A stretch of DNA of 64,000 nt, taken from the NCBI RefSeq assembly GCF_002019635.1, contig NZ_KV917371.1, positions 310,001-374,000 of the forward strand, in the 5' to 3' direction. The stretch is from Metabacillus halosaccharovorans (GTDB lineage Bacteria; Bacillota; Bacilli; Bacillales; Bacillaceae). The translations under genes and the position numbers were made by a program. Shown here piece by piece: positions 1 through 9,563 of the stretch. Under the pieces are notes generated by a model. That model was not told the origin of the DNA and did no database searches. It saw only the letters and a program-made list of their open reading frames with translations. Within the stretch, counting starts at the first letter, position 1, and the number at the start of each line of letters is the position of its first letter.

Positions 1-62
1 TGTAATACAACATTATTTTCAAAGAGTTTTTTAAAAAAGTGGGGAAAAAGGAGTATTAAAAA

Positions 63-1130
63 ATGAAGAACCTAGTTATCCTTGGTGGCGGGTACGGCGG
101 AATGAGAGTCTTACTTCGCTTGCTTCCGAATCAGTTACCTGACGATGTGCAAATTACTCTTATTGATAAAAACCCTTATCACTGTCTGAAAACTGAATAT
201 TATGCTCTGGCAGCAGGGACTATTTCCGATCATCATATTCGTGTATCCTTTCCGGAGCACCCTAGACTTCAAACTGAATTTGGCACAATTACAAAAGTTG
301 ATCCTAACAAAAAGGAAGTTATTCTAAACGAGGATCGTGCTATATCATATGATGATCTTATTGTCGGTTTAGGCTGTGAAGATAAATACCACAATGTTCC
401 GGGTGCTGATGAGTACACATATAGCATCCAATCAATCGACCAATCTCGTGAAGCATACCAAAAATTAAATAATTTACAAGCTGATGCAACTGTTGCCATA
501 GTTGGGGCAGGATTAAGCGGTGTTGAGCTTGCCAGTGAACTTAGAGAAAGCCGAAAAGATTTAAAAATAAAGTTATTTGACCGTAGCAAACATATCCTTT
601 CCAGCTTCCCGGAAAGATTAAGCACTTATGTAGCCAATTGGTTCACTGAACATGGTGTTGAAATTATAAGTGAAGCAAATATTACTAAGGTAGAACCAAA
701 TATCGTATTTAACCATGATCAACCATTTGAATGTGATGCGATTGTTTGGACAGCCGGTATACAGCCAAATAAAGTTGTTAGGGATCTTGATGTTGAAAAA
801 GATAACCAAGGAAGAGTTAAATTAACGATCCAGCATTTCATCCCTCAATATGAAGATATATTTGTCGTAGGTGACTGTGCAAGTCTGCCACATGCTCCTA
901 GTGCTCAGTTAGCTGAAGCACAAGCTGAACAAATAGTTCAAGTTTTACTTAAAAAATGGAATAACGAGCCTCTTCCTGAAAATTTCCCACCATTTAAATT
1001 AAAGGGAGTTTTGGGATCATTAGGAAAGAAACAAGGCTTCGGACTTGTTAATGACAGACCTTTAATGGGCCGCGTTCCACGATTACTAAAATCTGGTGTT
1101 CTATGGATGTATAAATATCATAACGGATAA
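63..1130 (+). CDS. yutJ: NADH dehydrogenase-like FAD oxidoreductase YutJ
   Basis: A 355-residue pyridine nucleotide-disulfide-type flavoprotein of the type II NADH dehydrogenase family, expected to pass electrons from NAD(P)H to a quinone or other acceptor at the membrane face. An N-terminal FAD-binding Rossmann motif (GGGYGG, residues 8-13), a second nucleotide-binding motif (VGAGLSGVELA, about 147-157) and a C-terminal FAD motif (VGDCASLPHA, about 267) are visible. AGGAG stands 9 nt before the ATG. At 355 residues it is slightly shorter than classical Ndh (about 390), and there is no obvious C-terminal membrane anchor. The position beside yuzD and yutI matches B. subtilis yutJ. The actual substrate is not shown by sequence. 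Confidence 0.9.
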   Translation: MKNLVILGGGYGGMRVLLRLLPNQLPDDVQITLIDKNPYHCLKTEYYALAAGTISDHHIRVSFPEHPRLQTEFGTITKVDPNKKEVILNEDRAISYDDLIVGLGCEDKYHNVPGADEYTYSIQSIDQSREAYQKLNNLQADATVAIVGAGLSGVELASELRESRKDLKIKLFDRSKHILSSFPERLSTYVANWFTEHGVEIISEANITKVEPNIVFNHDQPFECDAIVWTAGIQPNKVVRDLDVEKDNQGRVKLTIQHFIPQYEDIFVVGDCASLPHAPSAQLAEAQAEQIVQVLLKKWNNEPLPENFPPFKLKGVLGSLGKKQGFGLVNDRPLMGRVPRLLKSGVLWMYKYHNG

Positions 1131-1137
1131 TATTAAA

Positions 1138-1167
1138 ACACACACTCGTCGAGTGTGTGTTTTTTTA
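1138..1167 (+). terminator. Intrinsic terminator of yutJ
   Basis: A 10-bp perfect stem (1138-1147 with 1151-1160), a 3-nt loop and a run of eight T lie just after the yutJ stop codon. Confidence 0.9.
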
Positions 1168-1210
1168 TCGTCTAGGAAATTATAAAATTCTTGAACTGTA
1201 GATAAGTGCG

Positions 1211-1331
1211 CGACATCCAGCTCCAGCGCCTAGCCCCTGGGCAAATAAGACGCAAAGGAATAGAAGCCGTTCTTTGTCTTCAATTCCTTTGTGGCTAGAC
1301 CCTAGAGCTAACCAAGGCGCTTGCGCTTTTG
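1211..1331 (+). repeat. Dispersed intergenic repeat, copy A
   Basis: About 120 bp between the convergent genes yutJ and yuzD. The left end reads CCAGCTCCAGCGCCTAGCCC and the right end AAGGCGCTTGCGCTTTT. These ends recur at 13060, 57480 and 63381. The core (about 1238-1306) holds GGGCAAATAAGACG, CTTCAATTCC and CTAGACCCTAGAG, which are shared with copy B. The ends are imperfect inverted repeats (AGCGCCT / AGGCGCT), so the RNA would fold as one long hairpin. No reading frame is preserved between copies. Confidence 0.8.
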
Positions 1332-1340
1332 TTCTGTTCA

Positions 1341-1658
1341 TCACTGACCATACCCGTACCTTGCCATTTCTTCGTAAATGGTTTTCAGTCGCGGGCTTCC
1401 TTCACCAACAACCTTGCCTTCAATCACAACTAATGGATAAAAATATTCATCATCTAAAATCTTTTGAACAAATTCCTGTTTTTCTTCATCATGTTGAGGT
1501 TTATCAATATCAATATAAGTGATATGAAAAGGCTGATTATTAAATTTTCGTTTCAGTGCTGCATCAAGCCATTCATATGTTTCCTTAGCTGATGGCAAAT
1601 TGACACAGCTTGGACAAAGTACCTCTGCACCATATACACTAATTTCAACTTTTTTCAC
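1341..1658 (-). CDS. yuzD: YuzD family protein (DUF1462, thioredoxin-like fold)
   Basis: A 105-residue small cytosolic protein of the YuzD/DUF1462 family, with a thioredoxin-like fold and a CPSC motif at residues 15-18 that could be redox-active or bind metal. I place the start at the GTG at 1658 (GTG AAA AAA), behind GGTGGTG with 5-nt spacing. The upstream in-frame ATG at 1694 would add 12 residues, which the family, as I recall it, does not have. It lies next to yutI (NifU-like) and yutJ, so a role in Fe-S or thiol chemistry is possible, but this is inference. The function is unknown. Confidence 0.85.
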   Translation of the reverse strand: MKKVEISVYGAEVLCPSCVNLPSAKETYEWLDAALKRKFNNQPFHITYIDIDKPQHDEEKQEFVQKILDDEYFYPLVVIEGKVVGEGSPRLKTIYEEMARYGYGQ

Positions 1659-1880
1659 TCTAACACCACCGCTCTTTTCTCCATTGTATTCCATTTCTCA
1701 AAATCTTTCCATCTTCATCATTTGGGTATACTTACTAATGTAAACAGGTGGTTATCTCTTACGTTTATAAAGGAAATATGATAAAATATACTCGATTACT
1801 TAATGAAAAAATAAATCATACGATTAGATTTTTCTCGCCATTTCAAATATAATATGGAATAAGGAAAGGAGTCGATAATA

Positions 1881-2120
1881 ATGACAACTGAAACTGCAAT
1901 GTTGGAACAAGTTCAAGAAGTTCTAGATAAATTACGTCCATTCTTACTTCGTGACGGAGGAGATTGTGAACTTGTAGATGTAGAAGATGGTATTGTAAAA
2001 CTTCGCCTTTTAGGTGCTTGTGGAAGCTGCCCAAGCTCAACAATCACATTAAAAGCTGGTATAGAACGTGCATTATTAGAAGAAGTACCAGGAGTTGTAG
2101 AAGTAGAGCAAGTGTTTTAA
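1881..2120 (+). CDS. yutI: NifU-like iron-sulfur scaffold/carrier protein YutI
   Basis: A 79-residue NifU C-terminal-domain protein (Nfu type). The CGSC motif at residues 47-50 (CxxC) is the family's Fe-S cluster binding site, one cluster bridging two subunits. It should deliver clusters made by the SUF machinery (sufCDSUB, also in this window) to target enzymes such as lipoyl synthase or aconitase. The ATG is preceded by AAAGGAG. It is monocistronic, with its own terminator, and convergent with the threonine operon. Confidence 0.93.
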   Translation: MTTETAMLEQVQEVLDKLRPFLLRDGGDCELVDVEDGIVKLRLLGACGSCPSSTITLKAGIERALLEEVPGVVEVEQVF

Positions 2121-2126
2121 TTTAAG

Positions 2127-2163
2127 AGTCCGGTATACCTCTATGGTGTGCCGGACTTTTTTT
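2127..2163 (+). terminator. Intrinsic terminator of yutI
   Basis: A 13-bp stem (2127-2139 with 2145-2157, three G-U pairs) with a 5-nt loop is followed by seven T. Confidence 0.9.
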
Positions 2164-2176
2164 ACCATAACTATAC

Positions 2177-2210
2177 AAAAAGGATTCGGGTCAATGTCCG
2201 AATCCTTTTT
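2177..2210 (-). terminator. Terminator of the hom-thrC-thrB operon
   Basis: A 13-bp perfect stem (2177-2189 with 2198-2210) carries A/T runs on both sides, just after the thrB stop codon on the minus strand. It could also act on the plus strand. Confidence 0.88.
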
Positions 2211-2212
2211 AA

Positions 2213-3133
2213 CTATAAACTCTTTATCTCTTGTACCTGCTCTACTCGACAGCCAACTACATCAATTTCCAAGCTTTCAACATTACAATTTACAAAATCT
2301 TTTGCAAGTGTTTGAGCAAGGTCATTTCCCTTTCCTTTTGCTGTGAAACAAATGACAGTTGGACCTGCCCCGCTTAACGCGGAACCGTAGGCACCAAGAT
2401 GTTGAATCTTTTCTTGAACAGCTTGGATCTCCGGAATCAGCTTGCCGCGATATGGTTGATGAAACAGGTCTTTAACCATCATCTCTCCAACAAGGTTCCA
2501 GTTATTTGTAAGAAGTCCAGCCACGAGCATATTGCTAATTGCACTAGCTTCTACAGCGTTTTTATAGGAAAGTTCTTGTGGCAAAACATTTCTTGCGTCA
2601 CTTGTGAATACCTCGTATTTCGGAATCACGACAACCGTATCTACTTCGATATCCTTTATACAAACCAAGTCTGTTTTTTCAGCCTGGTGTAAACCGATAA
2701 CCAAACCTCCGTATAGTGACGCCCCAACATTGTCAGGGTGTCCTTCTTCAAGACTTGCAATTCGAAGTTTTTCTTCATCACTCATTTGCAGCTGACAAAG
2801 CTGATTAGCAAGCTCAATTCCGGCAATAATAGCAGCGGCACTGCTTCCAATTCCTCTTGCCATTGGAATGTCACTCCACACCTTTACCTCACAAGGAGGA
2901 AGAGGCTTGTTGTACGTTTCTGCAACTTGTATAGCAACCTTAGCAATTAAATTATCTTCATTTGTAGGTAGATCCTTTACATGCTCTGTCATAGGCAAAA
3001 AAAGCAATTTGTCTGCTTTTTTCACCTCAAGTGTTAAGTACTTACCAAGAGCAAGACCGACAGAATCAAAGCCAGGACCCAAATTAGCTGTACTTCCAGG
3101 AACGATAATTCTTAACATGTCTCCTTCAATCAT
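2213..3133 (-). CDS. thrB: Homoserine kinase
   Basis: A 306-residue GHMP-family kinase that phosphorylates L-homoserine with ATP to O-phosphohomoserine, the substrate of ThrC. The GHMP ATP-binding loop [11 protein letters not shown] lies at about residues 90-100, and the N-terminal [12 protein letters not shown] motif at 12-23 is typical. It is the last gene of hom-thrC-thrB. Its ATG overlaps the thrC stop by 4 nt, which suggests translational coupling. GGAG 10 nt upstream favours the first Met over Met6, whose spacing from AAGGAG would be too short. Confidence 0.97.
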   Translation of the reverse strand: MIEGDMLRIIVPGSTANLGPGFDSVGLALGKYLTLEVKKADKLLFLPMTEHVKDLPTNEDNLIAKVAIQVAETYNKPLPPCEVKVWSDIPMARGIGSSAAAIIAGIELANQLCQLQMSDEEKLRIASLEEGHPDNVGASLYGGLVIGLHQAEKTDLVCIKDIEVDTVVVIPKYEVFTSDARNVLPQELSYKNAVEASAISNMLVAGLLTNNWNLVGEMMVKDLFHQPYRGKLIPEIQAVQEKIQHLGAYGSALSGAGPTVICFTAKGKGNDLAQTLAKDFVNCNVESLEIDVVGCRVEQVQEIKSL

Positions 3134-4191
3134 TGTACCGGCACTCCACTTAATTGCTGTAAGAATGCTTCTTCATCATTAGGAAGAACAATCGGCTTAA
3201 TTTCAGAAACATCAATTGCTGTGTTAGGATCTTTTAATCCATTACCAGTTAAAACTGCTACAACCTTGCTACCCTCTGCAATAAGACCTAATTTACGATG
3301 TTTGATAAGACCTGCAATTGAAGCACATGAACCAGGTTCAGCAAATACACCTTCCTCACGGGCAATCAATTGATAAGCCTCTAGAATTTCTTCGTCAGTT
3401 ACAGAGTCAATTCGACCGTTGGATTCTTCTTTCGCTTTAACTGCTGTTTCCCAGCTGGCTGGATTTCCGATACGAATCGCAGTTGCCACAGTTTCCGGAT
3501 TCTCAATTGGTTCACCGCGAACAATTGCTGCTGCACCTTCTGCTTGGAAACCGTGAATTTTCGGTAAGCCAGTTTGTTTTTTCTCATTGTATTCCTTGAA
3601 GCCTTTCCAGTACGCAGTAATATTCCCTGCATTACCTACAGGAATAGCTAAATAATCCGGAGCACTTCCCAATTGCTCACAAACTTCAAATGCCGCTGTT
3701 TTTTGACCTTCAATACGGTAAGGATTAACTGAGTTAACCAGTGTAATCGGTAGCTTTTTACTTATGTTACGAACCATTGTTAACGCATGATCAAAGTTTC
3801 CTTGAATGGCGTAAATATCAGCACCATACATAACTGCTTGAGCTAATTTTCCGAAGGCAATTTTTCCGTCAGGAATAAGAACGATACACTTCATATTCGC
3901 TCTGGCTGCATAAGCTGCTGCAGCTGCCGATGTGTTTCCTGTAGAAGCACAGATAACTGTATCACTGCCTTCTTCTTTTGCTTTAGCAACTGCCATAACC
4001 ATTCCACGGTCTTTAAATGAGCCGGTAGGGTTTGTTCCTTCTGTTTTCACATAAAGCTCCACACCCAGCTTTTCAGAAAGCTTAGGAAGATGGATAAGTG
4101 GTGTATTTCCTTCTTGAAGTGTTAATTTAGGTGTTTTTTCTGAAACAGGTAAAAACTCTGCAAATTCTTGAATTAAGCCTTTCCACATCAT
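3130..4191 (-). CDS. thrC: Threonine synthase
   Basis: A 353-residue fold-type II PLP enzyme that converts O-phosphohomoserine to L-threonine. The PLP lysine is Lys60 in [10 protein letters not shown], and the glycine-rich phosphate-binding loop GNAGN is visible in the middle. The length fits the short Bacillus-type ThrC. The start overlaps the hom stop codon by 4 nt. Either of two adjacent ATG codons (4191 or 4188) could be used. Confidence 0.97.
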   Translation of the reverse strand: MMWKGLIQEFAEFLPVSEKTPKLTLQEGNTPLIHLPKLSEKLGVELYVKTEGTNPTGSFKDRGMVMAVAKAKEEGSDTVICASTGNTSAAAAAYAARANMKCIVLIPDGKIAFGKLAQAVMYGADIYAIQGNFDHALTMVRNISKKLPITLVNSVNPYRIEGQKTAAFEVCEQLGSAPDYLAIPVGNAGNITAYWKGFKEYNEKKQTGLPKIHGFQAEGAAAIVRGEPIENPETVATAIRIGNPASWETAVKAKEESNGRIDSVTDEEILEAYQLIAREEGVFAEPGSCASIAGLIKHRKLGLIAEGSKVVAVLTGNGLKDPNTAIDVSEIKPIVLPNDEEAFLQQLSGVPVQ

Positions 4192-5486
4192 ACTAATTCG
4201 TTCCCTTCTACACGGTAAGTACTTTTTACTTCTTCTACTACATCTAAATCATTCAGGAGTTGTAATATTTCTTCAAAGTCACTTTGTGCCGCTTTATGTG
4301 TGACAATGACAATTTCTGCTAGGTTGCTATTTTTTATTGGTAACTGCAGGATTTTCTCAAAGCTTACGCCTCTCTCAGAGAAAAGGGATGTAATATTTGC
4401 AAAAGCTCCAACTTGATCTTTTGCACTAATTCTCAAAAAGTGTTGAGCGTAAATATGCTCAGGACTTTTTAATTGTTTTTCAAATTGAGGTGCTACCGCA
4501 CTTCTTCCGTTAACATCAAGTCTCATATTTTTCATTACACCAACTAAATCGGACACAACAGCTGTTGCAGTTGGTAAGCTTCCTGCTCCAGGACCATAAA
4601 ACATTGTTTCTCCTACAGCTTCACCATACACATAAACTGCATTGTACTCATCATTAACTGATGCTAGCGGATGTGTTTCAGGTAATAATGTTGGCTCAAC
4701 TGATACTTCGATTTTTCCGTTTTCGCGCTCAGCAATTCCAATTAGTTTCATAGTGTAACCTAGACGTTTACTATAACTAATATCATCATCTGTTACACTT
4801 GAAATCCCATTTACATTTACATCATCTAAATCAACATGCATCGAGAAACCAAGTCTGGCAAGGATGGCCATTTTTCTTGCCGCATCTAAGCCTTCTACAT
4901 CTGATGTAGGATCTGCTTCCGCATAGCCTAAGTCCTGTGCTTCTTTTAGCACTTCATCATATGCACTTCCGAATTTGGACATTTTTGTGAGAATAAAGTT
5001 TGTTGTTCCATTCACAATTCCCATCATTTTTGTAATCCGATCAGATGCTAATCCATCTACTAAACTACGTAAAATTGGAATACCTCCTGCAACACTTGCT
5101 TCATAAAATAAATCACAGCCGTTTTCTGTCGCAATCGATAATAACTCTGTTCCGTACACCGCCATTAAATCCTTGTTCGCTGTTACAACATGTTTTTTTG
5201 CTTTTAACGCTTCGATCAATTGCTTGCGTGTTTCTTCTACCCCACCCATTACTTCAATGACAACATCAATATCAGGGTTATGAATAACATCTTCTACATT
5301 TGTTGTAAGCATTTCTTTATCAATATGAACTTGACGCTCTTTTTCTAAATTTTTCACGACAACTTTCTTTACTTTTACCGGACATCCTACTTGATGCATA
5401 AGTTTATCTTGATGGTCTTCAATAATTTTCACAACACCACTACCAACCGTACCGAGACCTAAAAGTCCAACATGAATTGCCTCCAC
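4188..5486 (-). CDS. hom: Homoserine dehydrogenase
   Basis: A 432-residue NAD(P)H-dependent enzyme reducing aspartate semialdehyde to homoserine, the branch point for threonine and methionine. It has a Rossmann motif ([11 protein letters not shown], residues 7-17), a catalytic homoserine dehydrogenase domain and a C-terminal ACT domain (about 350-430) for threonine feedback. The start is GTG with AAGGAG 9 nt upstream. It heads the hom-thrC-thrB operon. I found no T-box or other leader RNA in the 170 bp upstream. Confidence 0.97.
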   Translation of the reverse strand: MEAIHVGLLGLGTVGSGVVKIIEDHQDKLMHQVGCPVKVKKVVVKNLEKERQVHIDKEMLTTNVEDVIHNPDIDVVIEVMGGVEETRKQLIEALKAKKHVVTANKDLMAVYGTELLSIATENGCDLFYEASVAGGIPILRSLVDGLASDRITKMMGIVNGTTNFILTKMSKFGSAYDEVLKEAQDLGYAEADPTSDVEGLDAARKMAILARLGFSMHVDLDDVNVNGISSVTDDDISYSKRLGYTMKLIGIAERENGKIEVSVEPTLLPETHPLASVNDEYNAVYVYGEAVGETMFYGPGAGSLPTATAVVSDLVGVMKNMRLDVNGRSAVAPQFEKQLKSPEHIYAQHFLRISAKDQVGAFANITSLFSERGVSFEKILQLPIKNSNLAEIVIVTHKAAQSDFEEILQLLNDLDVVEEVKSTYRVEGNELV

Positions 5487-5659
5487 ACTACTCCACTCCT
5501 TCTTGTATATCTATAAAGCACAACTGTACTCTCATAAAAGACACTAATAATATACTTGTCATTATAAGATGCTTAGAACTGTTTTACAAGGGTGAATTTT
5601 CAGTTTTTTAAATTAAAACGTTTTCACACCAAAAAAAATATAAATGAACACTTTTTTAA

Positions 5660-6628
5660 TTAAATAACAACTTTTGTTTTAGGCTCATTTCCATTTAGAA
5701 CTGCTGCTATATTCATTGCGCAAAGCTTCATCATTGCGTACCTGGTTTCATAGCTTGCACTTCCGATATGCGGGAGGGCCACAACATTATGTAATCCAAC
5801 AAGAGGATGCTCGGCACCAATCGGTTCATTTAAAAAGACGTCAAGCCCTGCCCCTGCTATCTCACCATTTACAAGAGCATCATACAAGTCTTCTTCATTT
5901 ACAACAGCTCCCCGACTCGCATTGATAAATATGCTTGAGTTTTTCATTTTTTGAAAGGTCTCTTTATTAAAAAGCTCTCTTGTTTCCGGAGTTAAAGGTG
6001 CTAGACATACAATAAAATCTGAAGCAGTAACCAATTCATCAAATGAACGATAAGTTGCACCTAATGTTTTTTCAGCGTTTTCATTTCTTGAACGATTATG
6101 ATAAAGAATGTCCATCCCAAAACCTGTTGCACGCTTTGCGACAGCCTGTCCTATTTTACCCATTCCGACAATGCCAATCGTTTTATGGTGAACATCATGT
6201 CCTGCTAGCAAAAGTGGTCCCCAGCTTTTCCATTGATTTTGTTTAACATACTCAGAAGCTTCCATTAAACGCCTTGCTGTTGAGAGCAATAATCCAAATG
6301 TCAGGTCGGCAGTTGTGTCAGTTAGTATATCAGGGGTATTACACACAACAATACCTTTTGAGTTGGCATATTGAACATCAATATTATCAAATCCTACCGC
6401 AAGATTAGCGATCACTTTCAATTGGTCTGCCTTATCAAGTAATTCCTTATCGATAGAATCTGAAAGCATTGTTAATAAGCCATCTGCCTTTTCAGCCTTT
6501 TCAAGTAAGATTTCACGGGGACAAGGTATTTCCTCTTCCTTCCACATGTCAACATCAGCCACTTCATATAGCGGTTTTAACTGTTCTTCTGAGCATTTTC
6601 TCGTAATATAGATGTATGGTCTTTTCAT
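5660..6628 (-). CDS. D-isomer-specific 2-hydroxyacid dehydrogenase (glyoxylate/hydroxypyruvate reductase type)
   Basis: A 322-residue NAD(P)-dependent dehydrogenase of the D-2-hydroxyacid family, closest in look to GyaR/YvcT glyoxylate/hydroxypyruvate reductases. The Rossmann motif GMGKIGQA and the catalytic Arg (NASRGAVV), Glu (LDVFLNEP) and His (LPHIGSA) are all present. The start is the ATG at 6628 with GAGGTG 6 nt upstream; an in-frame GTG nine bases earlier is less well placed. It stands alone between hom and yutH. As I recall, B. subtilis has no such gene here. The exact 2-keto acid substrate is not determined by sequence. Confidence 0.88.
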   Translation of the reverse strand: MKRPYIYITRKCSEEQLKPLYEVADVDMWKEEEIPCPREILLEKAEKADGLLTMLSDSIDKELLDKADQLKVIANLAVGFDNIDVQYANSKGIVVCNTPDILTDTTADLTFGLLLSTARRLMEASEYVKQNQWKSWGPLLLAGHDVHHKTIGIVGMGKIGQAVAKRATGFGMDILYHNRSRNENAEKTLGATYRSFDELVTASDFIVCLAPLTPETRELFNKETFQKMKNSSIFINASRGAVVNEEDLYDALVNGEIAGAGLDVFLNEPIGAEHPLVGLHNVVALPHIGSASYETRYAMMKLCAMNIAAVLNGNEPKTKVVI

Positions 6629-6675
6629 CTTTTTCACCTCTTCTATTAAATGAACTACCTTTATTTTATCATAAT

Positions 6676-6715
6676 AAAAAAGAATCCTCCGTATAAGACC
6701 GGAGGATTCTTTTTT
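6676..6715 (-). terminator. Terminator of yutH
   Basis: A 16-bp perfect stem ending in A/T runs on both sides, directly after the yutH stop codon. Confidence 0.9.
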
Positions 6716-6716
6716 A

Positions 6717-7724
6717 TTATGAGTATGTTGATAACCACTCTATGTTTGGAAGCATGATTCTTTTTGTCTTCATGGATAACATGCTCGAATAGGCTCGTAA
6801 GAAAGCTTCATATTGTGCAGAATTATTTAGAATACGGTTTAATTCTTCTTCAAATAATGGTTTTACATCTTCGGGTGATAAATAGTATTCTTCCACACAT
6901 TCAAAATAATGGATAGGAAATAACAATCTGCTGTAAATTAATCTCCAGGAAAATGGAGATAATGGTGATGTTCTATCATACTCTTCCAGAAATCGAAAGC
7001 CTTCCAGCTTTAACTGTTCTTGTTTTTCAAAGTAAAGATGTCTCATATATTCCGCTAAGTCCCTACTAGCATGGTCAAACACCCAATCAACAGGCGATTT
7101 AATCATGAAGACCGGATTCCAAGTTGTTGAATGAAATCTTTGATGGCAAATGGTTCCCGAGTCATTTGGAAGTGGTTCCTCATCCAGTTCTGTGTCAACT
7201 AAATATTGAATCGCATTTTCCGCCAGCCCCAAATAATATGGAAATGATTCAACAAACATTTTTTCAAATTGAGTGAGTGGTTGTGTTTGGACTTTTCCTC
7301 TCCAAAACATTTCTAATTGATCTAACCGTTTCTCCCATAAGACTTTCCACTGGCCGATACGCTGAGTCTTCGTAACTTGATAAGGATAGATCCTTGCTTT
7401 TGCATGGAAACGAGCAAGATCTCTTCCAGGCTGTGTTGAGCGTCCTTCTGTATAGGCTGAGCATTTCATTACGACATACCTTACTTGATTTTCTTCAAAA
7501 AACAAATGGTTTTTTTTGGTTAGTACAAAACTTGCAACATATGGTTCTCTTTTGTCAATCATAAATTGACTTAATTGATATAATTCAAATAATTCCTCTT
7601 CTTCTATATGAGAAACTGGTACAATCACAAATTGGGTTTGATGCAGACGAAATGAATCATATCGTCCAACCTTTTCAAACTCTGTTACCTTAATTCCATA
7701 CTCATCATATATTGTTTTTTTCAC
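6717..7724 (-). CDS. yutH: Spore coat protein YutH (CotS-related kinase-like fold)
   Basis: A 335-residue spore coat-associated protein of the CotS/YutH family, related to aminoglycoside phosphotransferase-like folds. I choose the GTG at 7724 (GTG AAA AAA), behind a GGGGGGA ribosome site with 7-nt spacing; the longer form from 7742 would include that site in the protein. I see no intact kinase catalytic loop, so a structural role is more likely than catalysis. As a mother-cell coat gene it should be transcribed late in sporulation, but I could not define a promoter. Confidence 0.85.
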   Translation of the reverse strand: MKKTIYDEYGIKVTEFEKVGRYDSFRLHQTQFVIVPVSHIEEEELFELYQLSQFMIDKREPYVASFVLTKKNHLFFEENQVRYVVMKCSAYTEGRSTQPGRDLARFHAKARIYPYQVTKTQRIGQWKVLWEKRLDQLEMFWRGKVQTQPLTQFEKMFVESFPYYLGLAENAIQYLVDTELDEEPLPNDSGTICHQRFHSTTWNPVFMIKSPVDWVFDHASRDLAEYMRHLYFEKQEQLKLEGFRFLEEYDRTSPLSPFSWRLIYSRLLFPIHYFECVEEYYLSPEDVKPLFEEELNRILNNSAQYEAFLRAYSSMLSMKTKRIMLPNIEWLSTYS

Positions 7725-7991
7725 CACATTTCCCCCCTGCATTACTTTCCCTATTCTATCGTAATCAATTATTGGGAAGTTTATGATTAAATGAGGAAGG
7801 GAGAAATCTTTTTTTGGAGAAGTATACTATAAGGGTCGGTTTCAATTTACAGCATAAACGATTACCAATCCTTGATTTCGTTAAGAATGGTAAAAGTTCA
7901 TTGTATTTAAAGTTTACATGCATATATCCAAGCACGGCATCATACAATGAATGAATACACCATATGCAAAATAAAAGAATGGGTGATCAAG

Positions 7992-8492
7992 ATGAAAAGC
8001 AATGAAAAAATGGATTTTGTGGAAAAAACAGCTAGAGATTGGTTAGTCAAAAGAGGAGTCAAAATTGAAGATATAGCAGACCTCGTTTATTTTCTTCAAG
8101 AAAAATATCATCCGAATTTATCAATGGACGATTGCATTGAAAATGTAGACAGAGTCCTGACAAAAAGAGAAGTTCAAAATGCCATTCTTACTGGAATACA
8201 GTTTGACATACTTTCTGAAAAAGGCCAATTAGAGGAACCATTACAATCGATCATAGCGACTGATGAGAGCTTGTATGGTGTAGATGAAATTTTAGCCTTT
8301 TCAATTGTTAATATATATGGATCAATCGGTTTTACAAATTATGGATATATCGATAAAATGAAACCAGGTATATTACAAGCCCTAAATGATAAGTCATCAG
8401 GACAATGCCATACCTTTTTAGATGATATTGTTGGAGCTATTGCAGCAGCTGCTTCAAGCAGACTTGCTCATAGAGCTAAAAATGTGGAATAA
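7992..8492 (+). CDS. yutG: Phosphatidylglycerophosphatase A-like protein YutG
   Basis: A 166-residue protein of the PgpA-related YutG family, predicted lipid phosphatase-like. The start at Met 7992 is preceded by GGGTGA with 5-nt spacing; the in-frame ATG at 7947 has no ribosome site. The characteristic C-terminal stretch FLDDIVGAIAAAASSRLAHR is visible. Unlike the membrane PgpA of proteobacteria, this protein is largely hydrophilic, so the in vivo substrate is uncertain. Confidence 0.82.
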   Translation: MKSNEKMDFVEKTARDWLVKRGVKIEDIADLVYFLQEKYHPNLSMDDCIENVDRVLTKREVQNAILTGIQFDILSEKGQLEEPLQSIIATDESLYGVDEILAFSIVNIYGSIGFTNYGYIDKMKPGILQALNDKSSGQCHTFLDDIVGAIAAAASSRLAHRAKNVE

Positions 8493-8511
8493 GTTTTGAA
8501 TATTAAAAAAC

Positions 8512-8567
8512 AGGAAAAGCCATCGGACAGGTTAGAAGATGCTAATCGATGTCCATATGGCTTTTTC
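8512..8567. terminator. Bidirectional terminator between yutG and yutF
   Basis: An outer stem AAAAGCCAT (8515-8523) / ATGGCTTTT (8557-8565), extended by GAC/GTC pairs, lies between convergent stop codons with T runs in both directions. Confidence 0.75.
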
Positions 8568-8573
8568 TTATGT

Positions 8574-9350
8574 TTATGAATGAAGTAGGTTTAAATAATC
8601 TGTTAATGAATCAACTGAGTATGTTGGTTTTTGTTCATAACGCTCTAAATGCACCTTTGTCGTAACCCCTGTATGAACAAGTAATGTATCCAATCCACAG
8701 TTCATTCCAGCTTTTATATCTGTATCATAATTATCCCCTACCATGATCACCTTGTCCGGATCTATCCCAAGAACTTGTATTGCCTGATCAACAATAATTT
8801 TTTCCGGCTTCCCAATGAAAATCGGTTTTGTATTGGTCGAAACAGAAACAACTGAGGTTAAAGCTCCATTTCCAGGTAACAGACCTCTTTCTGTCGGAAT
8901 CGCAATATCTGCATTTGTTGAGATAAAGGTGGCTCCATTACGCACCGCAATACATGCCTTCGCAAGCTTTTCATAGGAAAGTTCTCTATCAATTCCAGTG
9001 ACAACGAAATCGGGATTTTCATCTACAATCTGAAGTCCGCTTGATTGAAGGGCTTGTTTTAACCCTTCTTCTCCTATCATATACACAGGAGCATTTGCCT
9101 TTTTTTGAGCTATAAAGTTGGCTGTTGCCTGACTTGTTGTGAACACACGGTCTTCTGTTGCTAAAATATCAAATTCATTTAGCTTCTTCGCCACAAGTTC
9201 AGGTGGCTGTGAGGAATTATTTGTAACAAACAAATACGGAATGTTTTTCTCTGCTAAATAGTGAACAAATCGACTAGCATCTTCTATTCTCTCCGTCCCT
9301 CTATACATCGTCCCATCTAAATCTATAAGGTAACCACCATAGGTTTTCAA
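8574..9350 (-). CDS. yutF: HAD-superfamily phosphatase YutF (NagD-like, subfamily IIA)
   Basis: A 258-residue HAD hydrolase of subfamily IIA (NagD/p-nitrophenylphosphatase group). Motif I is DLDGTMYRG (residues 10-18), with Asp10 the nucleophile and Asp12 the acid/base. Motif II is VTNNSS, the conserved Lys lies in IGKPEK, and motif IV is GDNYDTD. Small phosphorylated metabolites such as sugar phosphates or nucleotides are typical substrates. The gene starts with ATG behind an AGGAGG-like site. Confidence 0.93.
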   Translation of the reverse strand: MKTYGGYLIDLDGTMYRGTERIEDASRFVHYLAEKNIPYLFVTNNSSQPPELVAKKLNEFDILATEDRVFTTSQATANFIAQKKANAPVYMIGEEGLKQALQSSGLQIVDENPDFVVTGIDRELSYEKLAKACIAVRNGATFISTNADIAIPTERGLLPGNGALTSVVSVSTNTKPIFIGKPEKIIVDQAIQVLGIDPDKVIMVGDNYDTDIKAGMNCGLDTLLVHTGVTTKVHLERYEQKPTYSVDSLTDYLNLLHS

Positions 9351-9422
9351 TCAAAATTCCTCCTGTTTCCTCCATAGAAAGAGGATGACTTTATCGTCAC
9401 CCTTTAGCTTTATTCATCCCAC

Positions 9423-9552
9423 CTTAACGGGCAGTAAATCTCCAACTTTAAGATTCGAGTAAAGCAGAGAAGATAAATGGGCAATAAACTGCCCGTTAAG
9501 ATCCGATATGTCTCGCTAATCATCAGTGCGGGTTGAAGCCCTTCCACTGATG
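9423..9552. other. Structured intergenic element between yutE and yutF, function unknown
   Basis: The 213-bp gap holds a perfect 13-bp inverted repeat, CTTAACGGGCAGT (9423-9435) and ACTGCCCGTTAAG (9488-9500), enclosing a 52-nt loop. It is followed by a second hairpin, CATCAGTG (9521-9528) with CACTGATG (9545-9552) and an inner GGG/CCC stem. Neither stem is followed by a T run, so this is not a simple terminator. It could be a structured RNA or a small dispersed palindromic repeat; I see only one copy here. Confidence 0.5.
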
Positions 9553-9563
9553 GAAGTCTCACT

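Noticed and set aside
1274-1522. An 82-residue plus-strand frame
   Set aside because: It begins in repeat copy A and runs antisense to yuzD.
5487-5659. A threonine T-box or other leader before hom
   Set aside because: None of the conserved T-box blocks or a tRNA-binding bulge is visible.
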